This document shows, piece after piece, positions 38,839 through 48,676 of a stretch of 64,000 nt of DNA (its first letter is position 1; each line of letters opens with the position of its first letter). The translations under genes and the position numbers were made by a program. The notes below the pieces were generated by a model. The model was not told the DNA's origin. It did no database searches and was given only the letters and a program-made list of their open reading frames with translations. Origin of the DNA: Henricia sp. BOLD:AAB3569. Taxonomy: Eukaryota > Echinodermata > Asteroidea > Spinulosida > Echinasteridae. The stretch lies in the NCBI GenBank assembly GCA_037783545.1, contig JBBELK010000543.1, positions 62,001-126,000 on the forward strand, read 5' to 3'.

Positions 38839-38864
38839 TGCGTTAACGACATGCGTTAACGACA
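38839..38864. repeat. 13-bp tandem duplication within a monomer
   Basis: TGCGTTAACGACA is present twice in a row. The same private duplication is found at 42419-42444, which links the two monomers by descent. Confidence 0.9.
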
Positions 38865-41800
38865 GTCCGAATGACTGAGCATGCGCACAACTCAGGAGTA
38901 CCCCAAAGAGGTGTGTACAGACAGCCACGGTTTGCGCGAGAGCAGTCAGGAAGCCTCAACCCAGTTTTTTTCTAAACTTTGAAATTTCTCTGCCATTTCC
39001 CGGCGAAAGTCTGTCAACTTTTTATGACAAGTGCGCAATATAGAGAGTTTAGGGCATGCCAAATTTGAAGTTCGTCGGAACATTTTTCGACCTCCAAATT
39101 TGCCGACGTTTGGACCACACTTTGACCAAATTGCCGAGCCAAACTGCGGTGCGTTAACGACAGTCCGAATGACTGAGCATGCGCACAACTCAGGAGTACC
39201 CCAAAGAGGTGTGTACAGACAGCCACGGTTTGCGCGAGAGCAGTCAGGAAGCCTCAACCCAGTTTTTTCTAAACTTTGAAATTTCTCTGCCATTTCCCGG
39301 CGAAAGTCTGTCAATTTTTTATGACAAGTGCGCAATATAGAGAGTTTAGGGCATGCAAAATTTGAAGTTCGTCGGAACATTTTTCGACCTCCAAATTTGC
39401 CGACGTTTGGACCACACTTTGACCAAATTGCCGAGCCAAACTGCGGTGCGTTAACGACAGTCCGAATGACTGAGCATGCGCACAACTCAGGAGTACCCCA
39501 AAGAGGTGTGTACAGACAGCCACGGTTTGCGCGAGAGCAGTCAGGAAGCCTTAACCCAGTTTTTTCTAAACTTTGAAATTTCTCTGCCATTTCCCGGCGA
39601 AAGTCTGTCAATTTTTTTATGACAAGTGCGCAATATAGAGAGTTTAGGGCATGCAAAATTTGAAGTTCGTCGGAACATTTTTCGACCTCCAAATTTGCCG
39701 ACGTTTGGACCACACTTTGACCAAATTGCCGAGCCAAACTGCGGTGCGTTAACGACAGTCCGAATGACTGAGCATGCGCACAACTCAGGAGTACCCCAAA
39801 GAGGTGTGTACAGACAGCCACAGTTTGCGCGAGAGCAGTCAGGAAGCCTCAACCCAATTTTTTCTAAACTTTGAAATTTCTCTGCCATTTCCCGGCGAAA
39901 GTCTGTCAATTTCTTATGACAAGTGCGCAATATAGAGAGTTTAGGGCATGCAAAATTTGAAGTTCGTCGGAACATTTTTCGACCTCCAAATTCGCCGACG
40001 TTTGGACCACACTTTGACCAAATTGCCGAGCCAAACTGCGGTGCGTTAACGACAGTCCGAATGACTGAGCATGCGCACAACTCAGGAGTACCCCAAAGAG
40101 GTGTGTACAGACAGCCACGGTTTGCGCGAGAGCAGTCAGGAAGCCTCAACCCAGTTTTTTCTAAACTTTGAAATTTCTCTGCCATTTCCCGGCGAAAGTC
40201 TGTCAATTTTTTATGACAAGTGCGCAATATAGAGAGTTTAGGGCATGCAAAATTTGAAGTTCGTCGGAACATTTTTCGACCTCCAAATTTGCCGACGTTT
40301 GGACCACACTTTGACCAAATTGCCGAACCAAACTGCGGTGCGTTAACGACAGTCCGAATGACTGAGCATGCGCACAACTCAGGAGTACCCCAAAGAGGTG
40401 TGTACAGACAGCCACGGTTTGCGCGAGAGCAGTCAGGAAGCCTTAACCCAGTTTTTTCTAAACTTTGAAATTTCTCTGCCATTTCCCGGCGAAAGTCTGT
40501 CAATTTTTTATGACAAGTGCGCAATATAAAGAGTTTAGGGCATGCAAAATTTGAAGTTCGTCGGAACATTTTTCGACCTCCAAATTTGCCGACGTTTGGA
40601 CCACACTTTGACCAAATTGCGGAGCCAAACTGCGGTGCGTTAACGACAGTCCGAATGACTGAGCATGCGCACAACTCAGGAGTACCCCAAAGAGGTGTGT
40701 ACAGACAGCCACGGTTTGCGCGAGAGCAGTCAGGAAGCCTCAACCCAGTTTTTTCTAAACTTTGAAATTTCTCTGCCATTTCCCGGCGAAAGTCTGTCAA
40801 TTTTTTATGATAAGTGCGCAATATAGAGAGTTTAGAGCATGCAAAATTTGAAGTTCGTCGGAACATTTTTCGACCTCCAAATTTGCCGACGTTTGGACCA
40901 CACTTTGACCAAATTGCCGAGCCAAACTGCGGTGCGTTAACGACAGTCTGAATGACTGAGCATGCGCACAACTCAGGAGTACCCCAAAGAGGTGTGTACA
41001 GACAGCCACGGTTTGCGCGAGAGCAGTCAGGAAGCCTCAACCCAGTTTGTTCTAAACTTTGAAATTTCTCTGCCATTTCCCGGCGAAAGTCTGTCAATTT
41101 TTTATGACAAGTGCGCAATATAGAGAGTTTAGGGCATGCAAAATTTGAAGTTCGTCGGAACATTTTTCGACCTCCAAATTTGCCGACGTTTGGACCACAC
41201 TTTGACCAAATTGCCGAGCCAAACTGCGGTGCGTTAACGACAGTCCGAATGACTGAGCATGCGCACAACTCAGGAGTACCCCAAAGAGGTGTGTACAGAC
41301 AGCCACGGTTTGCGCGAGAGCAGTCAGGAAGCCTCAACCCAGTTTTTTCTAAACTTTGAAATTTCTCTGCCATTTCCCGGCGAAAGTCTGTCAATTTGTT
41401 ATGACAAGTGCGCAATATAGAGAGTTTAGGGCATGCAAAATTTGAAGTTCGTCGGAACATTTTTCGACCTCCAAATTTGCCGACGTTTGGACCACACTTT
41501 GACCAAATTGCCGAACCAAACTGCGGTGCGTTAACGACAGTCCGAATGACTGAGCATGCGCACAACTCAGGAGTACCCCAAAGAGGTGTGTACAGACAGC
41601 CACGGTTTGCGCGAGAGCAGTCAGGAAGCCTCAACCCAGTTTTTTCTAAACTTTGAAATTTCTCTGCCCTTTCCCCGGCGAAAGTCTGTCAATTTTTTAT
41701 GACAAGTGCGCAATATAGAGAGTTTAGGGCATGCAAAATTTGAAGTTCGTCGGAACATTTTTCGACCTCCAAATTTGCCGACGTTTGGACCACACTTTGA

Positions 41801-42418
41801 CCAAATTGCCGAGCCAAACTGCGGTGCGTTAACGACAGTCCGAATGACTGAGCATGCGCACAACTCAGGAGTACCCCAAAGAGGTGTGTACAGACAGCCA
41901 CGGTTTGCGCGAGAGCAGTCAGGAAGCCTCAACCCAGTTTTTTCTAAACTTTGAAATTTCTCTGCCATTTCCCGGCGAAAGTCTGTCAATTTGTTATGAC
42001 AAGTGCGCAATATAGAGAGTTTAGGGCATGCAAAATTTGAAGTTCGTCGGAACATTTTTCGACCTCCAAATTTGCCGACGTTTGGACCACACTTTGACCA
42101 AATTGCCGAGCCAAACTGCGGTGCGTTAACGACAGTCCGAATGACTGAGCATGCGCACAACTCAGGAGTACCCCAAAGAGGTGTGTACAGACAGCCACGG
42201 TTTGCGCGAGAGCAGTCAGGAAGCCTCAACCCAGTTTTTTCTAAACTTTGAAATTTCTCTGCCATTTCCCGGCGAAAGTCTGTCAATTTTTTATGACAAG
42301 TGCGCAATATAGAGAGTTTAGGGCATGCAAAATTTGAAGTTCGTCGGAACATTTTTCGACCTCCAAATTTGCCGACGTTTGGACCACACTTTGACCAAAT
42401 TGCCGAGCCAAACTGCGG

Positions 42419-42444
42419 TGCGTTAACGACATGCGTTAACGACA
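42419..42444. repeat. 13-bp tandem duplication, second occurrence
   Basis: It is identical to 38839-38864 and lies 3,580 bp away, about 12 monomers plus the extra bases. In both places the next monomer has a long T-tract, GTCAACTTTTTATG and GGGCATGCCAAATTTG. Confidence 0.88.
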
Positions 42445-42544
42445 GTCCGAATGACTGAGCATGCGCACAACTCAGGAGTACCCCAAAGAGGTGTGTACAG
42501 ACAGCCACGGTTTGCGCGAGAGCAGTCAGGAAGCCTCAACCCAG

Positions 42545-45520
42545 TTTTTTTTCTAAACTTTGAAATTTCTCTGCCATTTCCCGGCGAAAGTCTGTCAACT
42601 TTTTATGACAAGTGCGCAATATAGAGAGTTTAGGGCATGCCAAATTTGAAGTTCGTCGGAACATTTTTCGACCTCCAAATTTGCCGACGTTTGGACCACA
42701 CTTTGACCAAATTGCCGAGCCAAACTGCGGTGCGTTAACGACAGTCCGAATGACTGAGCATGCGCACAACTCAGGAGTACCCCAAAGAGGTGTGTACAGA
42801 CAGCCACGGTTTGCGTGAGAGCAGTCAGGAAGCCTCAACCCAGTTTTTTCTAAACTTTGAAATTTCTCTGCCATTTCCCGGCGAAAGTCTGTCAATTTTT
42901 TATGACAAGTGCGCAATATAGAGAGTTTAGGGCATGCAAAATTTGAAGTTCGTCGGAACATTTTTCGACCTCCAAATTTGCCGACGTTTGGACCACACTT
43001 TGACCAAATTGCCGAGCCAAACTGCGGTGCGTTAACGACAGTCCGAATGACTGAGCATGCGCACAACTCAGGAGTACCCCAAAGAGGTGTGTACAGACAG
43101 CCACGGTTTGCGCGAGAGCAGTCAGGAAGCCTTAACCCAGTTTTTTCTAAACTTTGAAATTTCTCTGCCATTTCCCGGCGAAAGTCTGTCAATTTTTTTA
43201 TGACAAGTGCGCAATATAGAGAGTTTAGGGCATGCAAAATTTGAAGTTCGTCGGAACATTTTTCGACCTCCAAATTTGCCGACGTTTGGACCACACTTTG
43301 ACCAAATTGCCGAGCCAAACTGCGGTGCGTTAACGACAGTCCGAATGACTGAGCATGCGCACAACTCATGAGTACCCCAAAGAGGTGTGTACAGACAGCC
43401 ACGGTTTGCGCGAGAGCAGTCAGGAAGCCTCAACCCAGTTTTTTCTAAACTTTGAAATTTCTCTGCCATTTCCCGGCGAAAGTCTGTCAATTTTTTATGA
43501 CAAGTGCGCAATATAGAGAGTTTAGGGCATGCAAAATTTGAAGTTCGTCGGAACATTTTTCGACCTCCAAATTTGCCGACGTTTGGACCACACTTTGACC
43601 AAATTGCCGAGCCAAACTGCGGTGCGTTAACGACAGTCCGAATGACTGAGCATGCGCACAACTCAGGAGTACCCCAAAGAGGTGTGTACAGACAGCCACG
43701 GTTTGCGCGAGAGCAGTCAGGAAGCCTCAACCCAGTTTTTTCTAAACTTTGAAATTTCTCTGCCATTTCCCGGCGAAAGTCTGTCAATTTTTTATGACAA
43801 GTGCGCAATATAAAGAGTTTAGGGCATGCAAAATTTGAATTTCGTCGGAACATTTTTCGACCTCCAAATTTGCCGACGTTTGGACCACACTTTGACCAAA
43901 TTGCCGAGCCAAACTGCGGTGCGTTAACGACAGTCCGAATGACTGAGCATGCGCACAACTCAGGAGTACCCCAAAGAGGTGTGTACAGACAGCCACGGTT
44001 TGCGCGAGAGCAGTCAGGAAGCCTCAACCCAGTTTTTTTTCTAAACTTTGAAATTTCTCTGCCATTTCCCGGCGAAAGTCTGTCAACTTTTTATGACAAG
44101 TGCGCAATATAGAGAGTTTAGGGCATGCCAAATTTGAAGTTCGTCGGAACATTTTTCGACCTCCAAATTTGCCGACGTTTGGACCACACTTTGACCAAAT
44201 TGCCGAGCCAAACTGCGGTGCGTTAACGACAGTCCGAATGACTGAGCATGCGCACAACTCAGGAGTACCCCAAAGAGGTGTGTACAGACAGCCACGGTTT
44301 GCGTGAGAGCAGTCAGGAAGCCTCAACCCAGTTTTTTCTAAACTTTGAAATTTCTCTGCCATTTCCCGGCGAAAGTCTGTCAATTTTTTATGACAAGTGC
44401 GCAATATAGAGAGTTTAGGGCATGCAAAATTTGAAGTTCGTCGGAACATTTTTCGACCTCCAAATTTGCCGACGTTTGGACCACACTTTGACCAAATTGC
44501 CGAGCCAAACTGCGGTGCGTTAACGACAGTCCGAATGACTGAGCATGCGCACAACTCAGGAGTACCCCAAAGAGGTGTGTACAGACAGCCACGGTTTGCG
44601 CGAGAGCAGTCAGGAAGCCTTAACCCAGTTTTTTCTAAACTTTGAAATTTCTCTGCCATTTCCCGGCGAAAGTCTGTCAATTTTTTTATGACAAGTGCGC
44701 AATATAGAGAGTTTAGGGCATGCAAAATTTGAAGTTCGTCGGAACATTTTTCGACCTCCAAATTTGCCGACGTTTGGACCACACTTTGACCAAATTGCCG
44801 AGCCAAACTGCGGTGCGTTAACGACAGTCCGAATGACTGAGCATGCGCACAACTCATGAGTACCCCAAAGAGGTGTGTACAGACAGCCACGGTTTGCGCG
44901 AGAGCAGTCAGGAAGCCTCAACCCAGTTTTTTCTAAACTTTGAAATTTCTCTGCCATTTCCCGGCGAAAGTCTGTCAATTTTTTATGACAAGTGCGCAAT
45001 ATAGAGAGTTTAGGGCATGCAAAATTTGAAGTTCGTCGGAACATTTTTCGACCTCCAAATTTGCCGACGTTTGGACCACACTTTGACCAAATTGCCGAGC
45101 CAAACTGCGGTGCGTTAACGACAGTCCGAATGACTGAGCATGCGCACAACTCAGGAGTACCCCAAAGAGGTGTGTACAGACAGCCACGGTTTGCGCGAGA
45201 GCAGTCAGGAAGCCTTAACCCAGTTTTTTCTAAACTTTGAAATTTCTCTGCCATTTCCCGGCGAAAGTCTGTCAATTTTTTATGACAAGTGCGCAATATA
45301 AAGAGTTTAGGGCATGCAAAATTTGAATTTCGTCGGAACATTTTTCGACCTCCAAATTTGCCGACGTTTGGACCACACTTTGACCAAATTGCCGAGCCAA
45401 ACTGCGGTGCGTTAACGACAGTCCGAATGACTGAGCATGCGCACAACTCAGGAGTACCCCAAAGAGGTGTGTACAGACAGCCACGGTTTGCGCGAGAGCA
45501 GTCAGGAAGCCTCAACCCAG
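42545..45520. repeat. Two-copy 5-monomer HOR (1,488 bp)
   Basis: The T8 tract at 42545 recurs at 44033. GTCAACTTTTTATG, GGTTTGCGTGAGAG, ACAACTCATGAG, GCCTTAACCC and AAATTTGAATTTCG recur at the same 1,488-bp offset. The copies are nearly identical; 45210 has a TTAACCC that its partner lacks. Confidence 0.88.
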
Positions 45521-46020
45521 TTTTTTCTAAACTTTGGAATTTCTCTGCCATTTCCCGGCGAAAGTATGTCAATTTTTTTATGACAAGTGCGCAATATAGA
45601 GAGTTTAGGGCATGCAAAATTTGAAGTTCGTCGGAACATTTTTCGACCTCCAAATTTGCCGACGTTTGGACCACACTTTGACCAAATTGTCGAGCCAAAC
45701 TGCGGTGCGTTAACGACAGTCCGAATGACTGAGCATGCGCACAACTCAGGAGTACCCCAAAGAGGTGTGTACAGACAGCCACGGTTTGCGCGAGAGCAGT
45801 CAGGAAGCCTCAACCCAGTTTTTTCTAAACTTTGAAATTTCTCTGCCATTTCCCGGCGAAAGTCTGTCAATTTTTTATGACAAGTGCGCAATATAAAGAG
45901 TTTAGGGCATGCAAAATTTGAATTTCGTCGGAACATTTTTCGACCTCCAAATTTGCCGACGTTTGGACCACACTTTGACCAAATTGCCGAGCCAAACTGC
46001 GGTGCGTTAACGACAGTCCG

Positions 46021-46025
46021 AATGA
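46021..46025. repeat. Left target-site duplication of the DNA transposon
   Basis: AATGA is satellite sequence directly before the left TIR and is repeated at 48672-48676. Removing the element and one copy restores the normal GTCCGAATGACTGAGC. Confidence 0.9.
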
Positions 46026-46057
46026 CCATAGAGCAAGGAACAGAAGGAGTTACAACT
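46026..46057 (+). repeat. Left terminal inverted repeat
   Basis: A 32-bp repeat beginning CCATAGAGCAAGG and ending TTACAACT, identical to the reverse complement of 48640-48671. AGCC follows in both arms after a one-base offset. Confidence 0.95.
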
Positions 46058-46161
46058 AGCCAGACTTCAAATAGACATCGTGTGTTACCGCCGGTCGTAA
46101 AACTGCGAGCGCGCGACCGCAGCTAATCCGTTTAATAAACAAGCGCGCCTGCAGCGAACGA

Positions 46162-46228
46162 TGACGTCATGCAAAATTTCCCATAATGCCCTGCGTGAAG
46201 TTGCGTCCTTGGATTCCAAAATGGCGGC
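46162..46228 (+). promoter_or_regulatory. Promoter-like cluster: CRE and YY1-like words
   Basis: TGACGTCA at 46162-46169 is a perfect cAMP-response-element palindrome. AAAATGGCGGC at 46218-46228 matches the YY1 core AANATGGCGGC. The stretch between them is GC-richer than the rest of the element. In animals such words often sit at the start of broadly expressed genes, so this may be a captured host promoter and 5' end. Function is inferred only from motifs. Confidence 0.45.
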
Positions 46229-46271
46229 GAGCGAAGCGGACAACGCATGTTTCGACTGTTTTGATTTATAG
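46221..46271 (+). CDS. 16-codon ATG open frame after the YY1-like word
   Basis: The ATG of ATGGCGGCG opens a short frame reading MAASEADNACFDCFDL and then stops at TAG. It could be the start of a captured first coding exon or an upstream ORF. It is not in the frame of the PHD fragment 100 bp downstream and no domain is visible. It is listed because it is one of the few ATG-led frames next to promoter words. Confidence 0.2.
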   Translation: MAASEADNACFDCFDL

Positions 46272-46372
46272 ATTTTAGCGATTTAGCGAATTTTCCGATG
46301 AGGATATTGCCATTGGTGATAAAAAGCAACCCTGGTCTGTCTGCATCAGATGGTGAAGATATTCCCCAGTAG

Positions 46373-46747
46373 GAGACCATACCCGACGGAGACTGGTTTT
46401 GTCCCCGATGCATCTCGGCTAAAAAAGAAAACGGTATAAAGAAAAATTTGTTCTGGATTTTTTTTGGGAGGCGTATGGTTGTTTGGAGGAAGAATTTACA
46501 AACCAAACTGGACATCACTAATTAAACAAAATAAAACATGCCACAAAAAAGGCAAGAACAAATATGAAAACTTGCCTCAAAAAGTAAATAAAAGTCGGAC
46601 CTTATTTAATGTTGCTTTTTCTTTAAAAACATGAATGTCTGTAATTGACAATTTTAAATTTCCATTTATTTTTTAGCACCCCCAAGCGCCCAGAGACCGC
46701 GTTCACCAAAGAAGATGCCCTGCAATGTGCAACCATCCTCTTCATAG
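46373..46747 (+). pseudogene. PHD-finger (BAZ2-like) fragment with a plausible intron
   Basis: Codons 46373-46411 read ETIPDGDWFCPRC, the end of a PHD zinc finger (IP-x-G-x-W-x-C-P-x-C), followed by a lysine-rich stretch. From memory, the closest match is the PHD finger of the BAZ2A/BAZ2B chromatin-remodelling subunits, which bind unmodified histone H3 tails. The upstream zinc ligands are not in frame: TAG lies directly before, at the end of CCCCAGTAG, which could also be a splice acceptor. A donor-like CG|GTATAA at 46433/46434 and an acceptor TTTATTTTTTAG ending at 46676 would remove 243 bp and keep the frame (g+CA, Ala), continuing APPSAQRPRSPKKMPCNVQP to a stop at 46745-46747. It is most simply a truncated host-gene piece carried by the transposon. 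The PHD identity is fairly secure; the splicing is inference. Confidence 0.55.
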
Positions 46748-46932
46748 CGGCTCTTCAAGAAATGAAAAGCCATCCCATTTTCAACTGTGGAAGTCGAGCA
46801 TCTCTCGGTGCCATCAGCCTTATCACGCATCTTCTGCTGAATACTCAAAGAGGATGAATTTTTAGATTTTTGCAACTCATCAGTTTTAGCCTTGTGTGCT
46901 ATTCTTACATCATGTGAAAGCAAATGTCTCAA
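46666..46932 (-). CDS. Unrecognised minus-strand open frame in the transposon
   Basis: An open stretch of about 88 codons (open back to 46965) ending at the stop beside the splice-like TTTTTTAG. The translation is hydrophilic and Lys/Glu/Ser-rich (KTDELQKSKNSSSLSIQQKM, then TVENGMAFHFLKSRYEEDGC), with a composition more protein-like than the opposing frame. There is no ATG at its start, only TTG, so if real it would be an internal exon. No domain is recognised. It overlaps the putative PHD downstream exon on the other strand, so at most one of the two is coding. Confidence 0.2.
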   Translation of the reverse strand: MRHLLSHDVRIAHKAKTDELQKSKNSSSLSIQQKMRDKADGTERCSTSTVENGMAFHFLKSRYEEDGCTLQGIFFGERGLWALGGAKK

Positions 46933-47110
46933 ACCAGAACGGTATGAAGAGATGTGGCGGAACTTTCATGAATACAGAATCAGTTCTCGTTCGGAATGGC
47001 TGAAACTTTTAAACGTACTGAACATCCCTATTAAGTCGGAACAGCTTTATAACCATAGAGAAATTTACATAAAACCTTTTGTCCAACATAAAACATGTAC
47101 ATGTATTTAA
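46892..47110 (+). CDS. Unrecognised plus-strand open frame in the transposon
   Basis: A 72-codon frame opening at TTG rather than ATG. It includes CLKPERYEEMWRNFHEYRIS and SRSEWLKLLNVLNI, a charged, aromatic-rich stretch that looks like part of a folded protein. A TTTTAG just upstream (46884-46889) could be an acceptor. It may be a remnant exon of a transposon protein or of the captured gene. I cannot name a family. Confidence 0.22.
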   Translation: MCAILTSCESKCLKPERYEEMWRNFHEYRISSRSEWLKLLNVLNIPIKSEQLYNHREIYIKPFVQHKTCTCI

Positions 47111-47118
47111 TACTTCAT

Positions 47119-47169
47119 ACAATCTGTAAATTGCTTAATTGTTGGTATTTGTTTTTTTTTATACTAATG
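47119..47169. repeat. Sister repeat lacking the foldback insertion
   Basis: This stretch (CTGTAAATTGCTTAATTG, GTTGGTATTTG, a T run, ATACTAATG) is a diverged direct repeat of 47262-47287 joined to 47389-47417 (TTTGTAAATTACTT, TACTGTTGGTATTTG, TTTTTATGCTAATG). It shows what the second copy looked like before the 101-bp element entered. Confidence 0.65.
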
Positions 47170-47287
47170 TAATAATTACAGCTGCATATTCCGTGGCACA
47201 AATTTGATACTCTCATGTGCATTGACGAGTCTGTGCCTTTAAGTATAATCATATGGTATAATACAGTTTGTAAATTACTTCGCTGAA

Positions 47288-47388
47288 TAGACCAGTTGCG
47301 CGATATAGATTTGCATAAATCCTAGAGAACGCCATTGCGCAAAGGCGGGAATCTAGAATTTATGCAAATTTATCACGCAACTGGTCTA
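47288..47388. mobile_element. Nested foldback MITE with TA ends
   Basis: Arms of about 37 bp starting TAGACCAGTTGCG and ending CGCAACTGGTCTA pair along nearly the whole element. The centre CGCCATTGCGCAAAGGCG is itself palindromic. The terminal TA on both sides fits a TA target-site duplication, as made by Tc1/mariner-type transposases. At about 97 bp without the target it is a tiny miniature inverted-repeat element, nested inside the larger transposon. The sister repeat at 47119-47169 supports insertion. Confidence 0.75.
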
Positions 47389-47429
47389 CTGTTGGTATTT
47401 GGGTTTTTATGCTAATGAAAATTTAAAGC

Positions 47430-48360
47430 ACATGTGGCAGGACGAAAATTTGACCTTAAAAGTCGCTTTTATTTTAATTATTTTCTGTGGACGTTTCGGT
47501 AGTGGACTGTCGTCAATGACCAATGGACTGGACTCGTCGTTGTTACGGACATTGGCACGCTTAGAGGCTCTAATAGCCACTCTGGAAACATAAAACGCCA
47601 TCATGTTGTTGTGTCTAAACTGCTCGGCTGAGGGGTTGTCGGTTGCTTAGTAGTGCTATAGGTACTCCACATCTGGGTTCTGCAGAAAACCAAAAAAACA
47701 AATGTCACATTTGTTAAGTTCTACAAAAAATGTTGCATACGTGGGTCTCGGGTAGTGGCCGAGTATGATATTCATTCCAAGAAAGACTTCTTGTAAAAGC
47801 TAGGGCGGGGAGAAATTTTTTTTTAAATGAAAGAAATAGAACATGAAACGGCCCCCGGGCATTTTGTCCTATACAACATGCAGAAAAATAGTACTGACTA
47901 CACGACTGTTTCATGTCGAAATTTATTATTCCATTTTATTGTCATTTTGGTACAGGAAAACAGTCTAAAGCGTCAAAACAATCATAATTTTGCACTGATA
48001 ATGTTAAAAATTCAATATCAGCAATAAAAACGGGAAAACATATATTTTAGGAAGGATTTGGTCGAGGCAAGTTTCAAAAATTGACGAAAATTTTGAGATT
48101 TTCGTCGGTTTTTTTCAGCATGTGTCTCGCTGTGTCTCGATTGGAAAACACCATTTTTGGAAAGTACAAAGTCTAACGAATACATTCCACACATTTTTAG
48201 GCCTAGGAAACACACGAACGGGTGACTTTTCCATAGATTTATGAATATCATATTCATGGACTTTCCGTTGACATTATGAGAAACAAACCAACGTAACTTT
48301 CCAACCGATCGGCCGATTCTGACGGTTCAAAGTTGTGAACGAAGTCGATTTTCTTTTCTA
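47430..48360. other. AT-rich transposon interior, no gene recognised
   Basis: About 930 bp of AT-rich DNA with only short frames led by no clear ATG context. It has small structures: GACGAAAAT/ATTTTCGTC (48083-48106, 6-nt loop), a 17-bp palindrome ATGAATATCATATTCAT (48241-48257), and a doubled TGTGTCTCG near 48120. No transposase motif is seen. Confidence 0.6.
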
Positions 48361-48361
48361 C

Positions 48362-48520
48362 AAGATGGCGCAAGGACCGTACTCTTCCGGTGCATGTATG
48401 GGGTTAAATGCGCATGCGTTGTCGTTGTTTGTTCTGGCGTCTTCTCTCCAGTTATGAATGGAAAACGACGGCTACCAGTGACGCGCAGCGAAACTCGGTA
48501 ACACACGTAGGGTATAAAGC
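48362..48520 (+). promoter_or_regulatory. Promoter-like words near the right end
   Basis: AAGATGGCG (48362-48370) is YY1-like, TGCGCATGCGTT (48409-48420) matches most of the NRF-1 site YGCGCAYGCGCR, and GTATAAA (48512-48518) is TATA-like, about 150 bp from the right end and pointing out into the satellite. These are motif matches only. Such a set could drive read-through transcription of the satellite or could be a relic of a host promoter. Confidence 0.3.
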
Positions 48521-48639
48521 CAGGCTGCGGTCAGCGATGTTTGAGCGCGCAGTGGGCGATCGATAAATGGTCCGTACACTTTGCACAGGGCGAGGGAGGT
48601 GATAATTGCTCTCAATAAATCTGATTAGCGGAGGGGCTG

Positions 48640-48671
48640 AGTTGTAACTCCTTCTGTTCCTTGCTCTATGG
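48640..48671 (-). repeat. Right terminal inverted repeat
   Basis: The reverse complement equals 46026-46057 over all 32 bp. The lack of any mismatch suggests a recent insertion. Confidence 0.95.
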
Positions 48672-48676
48672 AATGA
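48672..48676. repeat. Right target-site duplication of the DNA transposon
   Basis: AATGA, matching 46021-46025. The satellite monomer resumes with CTGAGCATGCGCAC in the original phase. Confidence 0.9.

Larger units (their letters stand above)
35740..41670. repeat. Second variant set about 17 monomers apart
   Basis: Three successive variants at 35.74-36.54 kb (ATGATAAGTGCG with TTTAGAGCATGC, CAGTTTGTTCTAAAC, then CAATTTGTTATG with CCGAACC) recur in the same order at 40.80-41.60 kb, offset 5,064 bp. This overlaps the 4-mer HOR, so amplification events are layered. Confidence 0.7.
29379..46025. repeat. 297-bp satellite array, segment C
   Basis: About 56 monomers, same orientation as before. 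It contains the 6-mer, 4-mer and 5-mer HORs. The CCAAATTCGCCGAC/CAATTTCTTATGAC variants continue to about 40 kb and then disappear. The segment ends inside a monomer at CCGAATGA, where the DNA transposon is inserted. No gene is seen. Confidence 0.98.
46026..48671. mobile_element. Non-autonomous TIR DNA transposon (2,646 bp)
   Basis: The ends are perfect 32-bp inverted repeats beginning CCATAGAGCAAGG, with 5-bp AATGA target-site duplications, which define a cut-and-paste element. I see no transposase: the interior is AT-rich and has only short, stop-broken frames, so it must be mobilised in trans. The subterminal regions share short words in opposite orientation but in different order: CGTGTGTTACCG (46079-46090 and 48496-48507), GACCGCAGC (46115-46123 and 48524-48532) and GCTAATC (46122-46128 and 48623-48629), possibly transposase-binding sites. 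The left interior looks host-derived (promoter words, a PHD-finger fragment and a plausible intron). The superfamily is not settled: five-base duplications are known for some hAT, Transib and Ginger-type elements, but the termini match none that I can name. Confidence 0.93.

Noticed and set aside
47399-48257. Short frames of 64-79 codons on both strands in the transposon interior
   Set aside because: AT-rich, overlapping, with no recognisable domain or supporting start or splice context.
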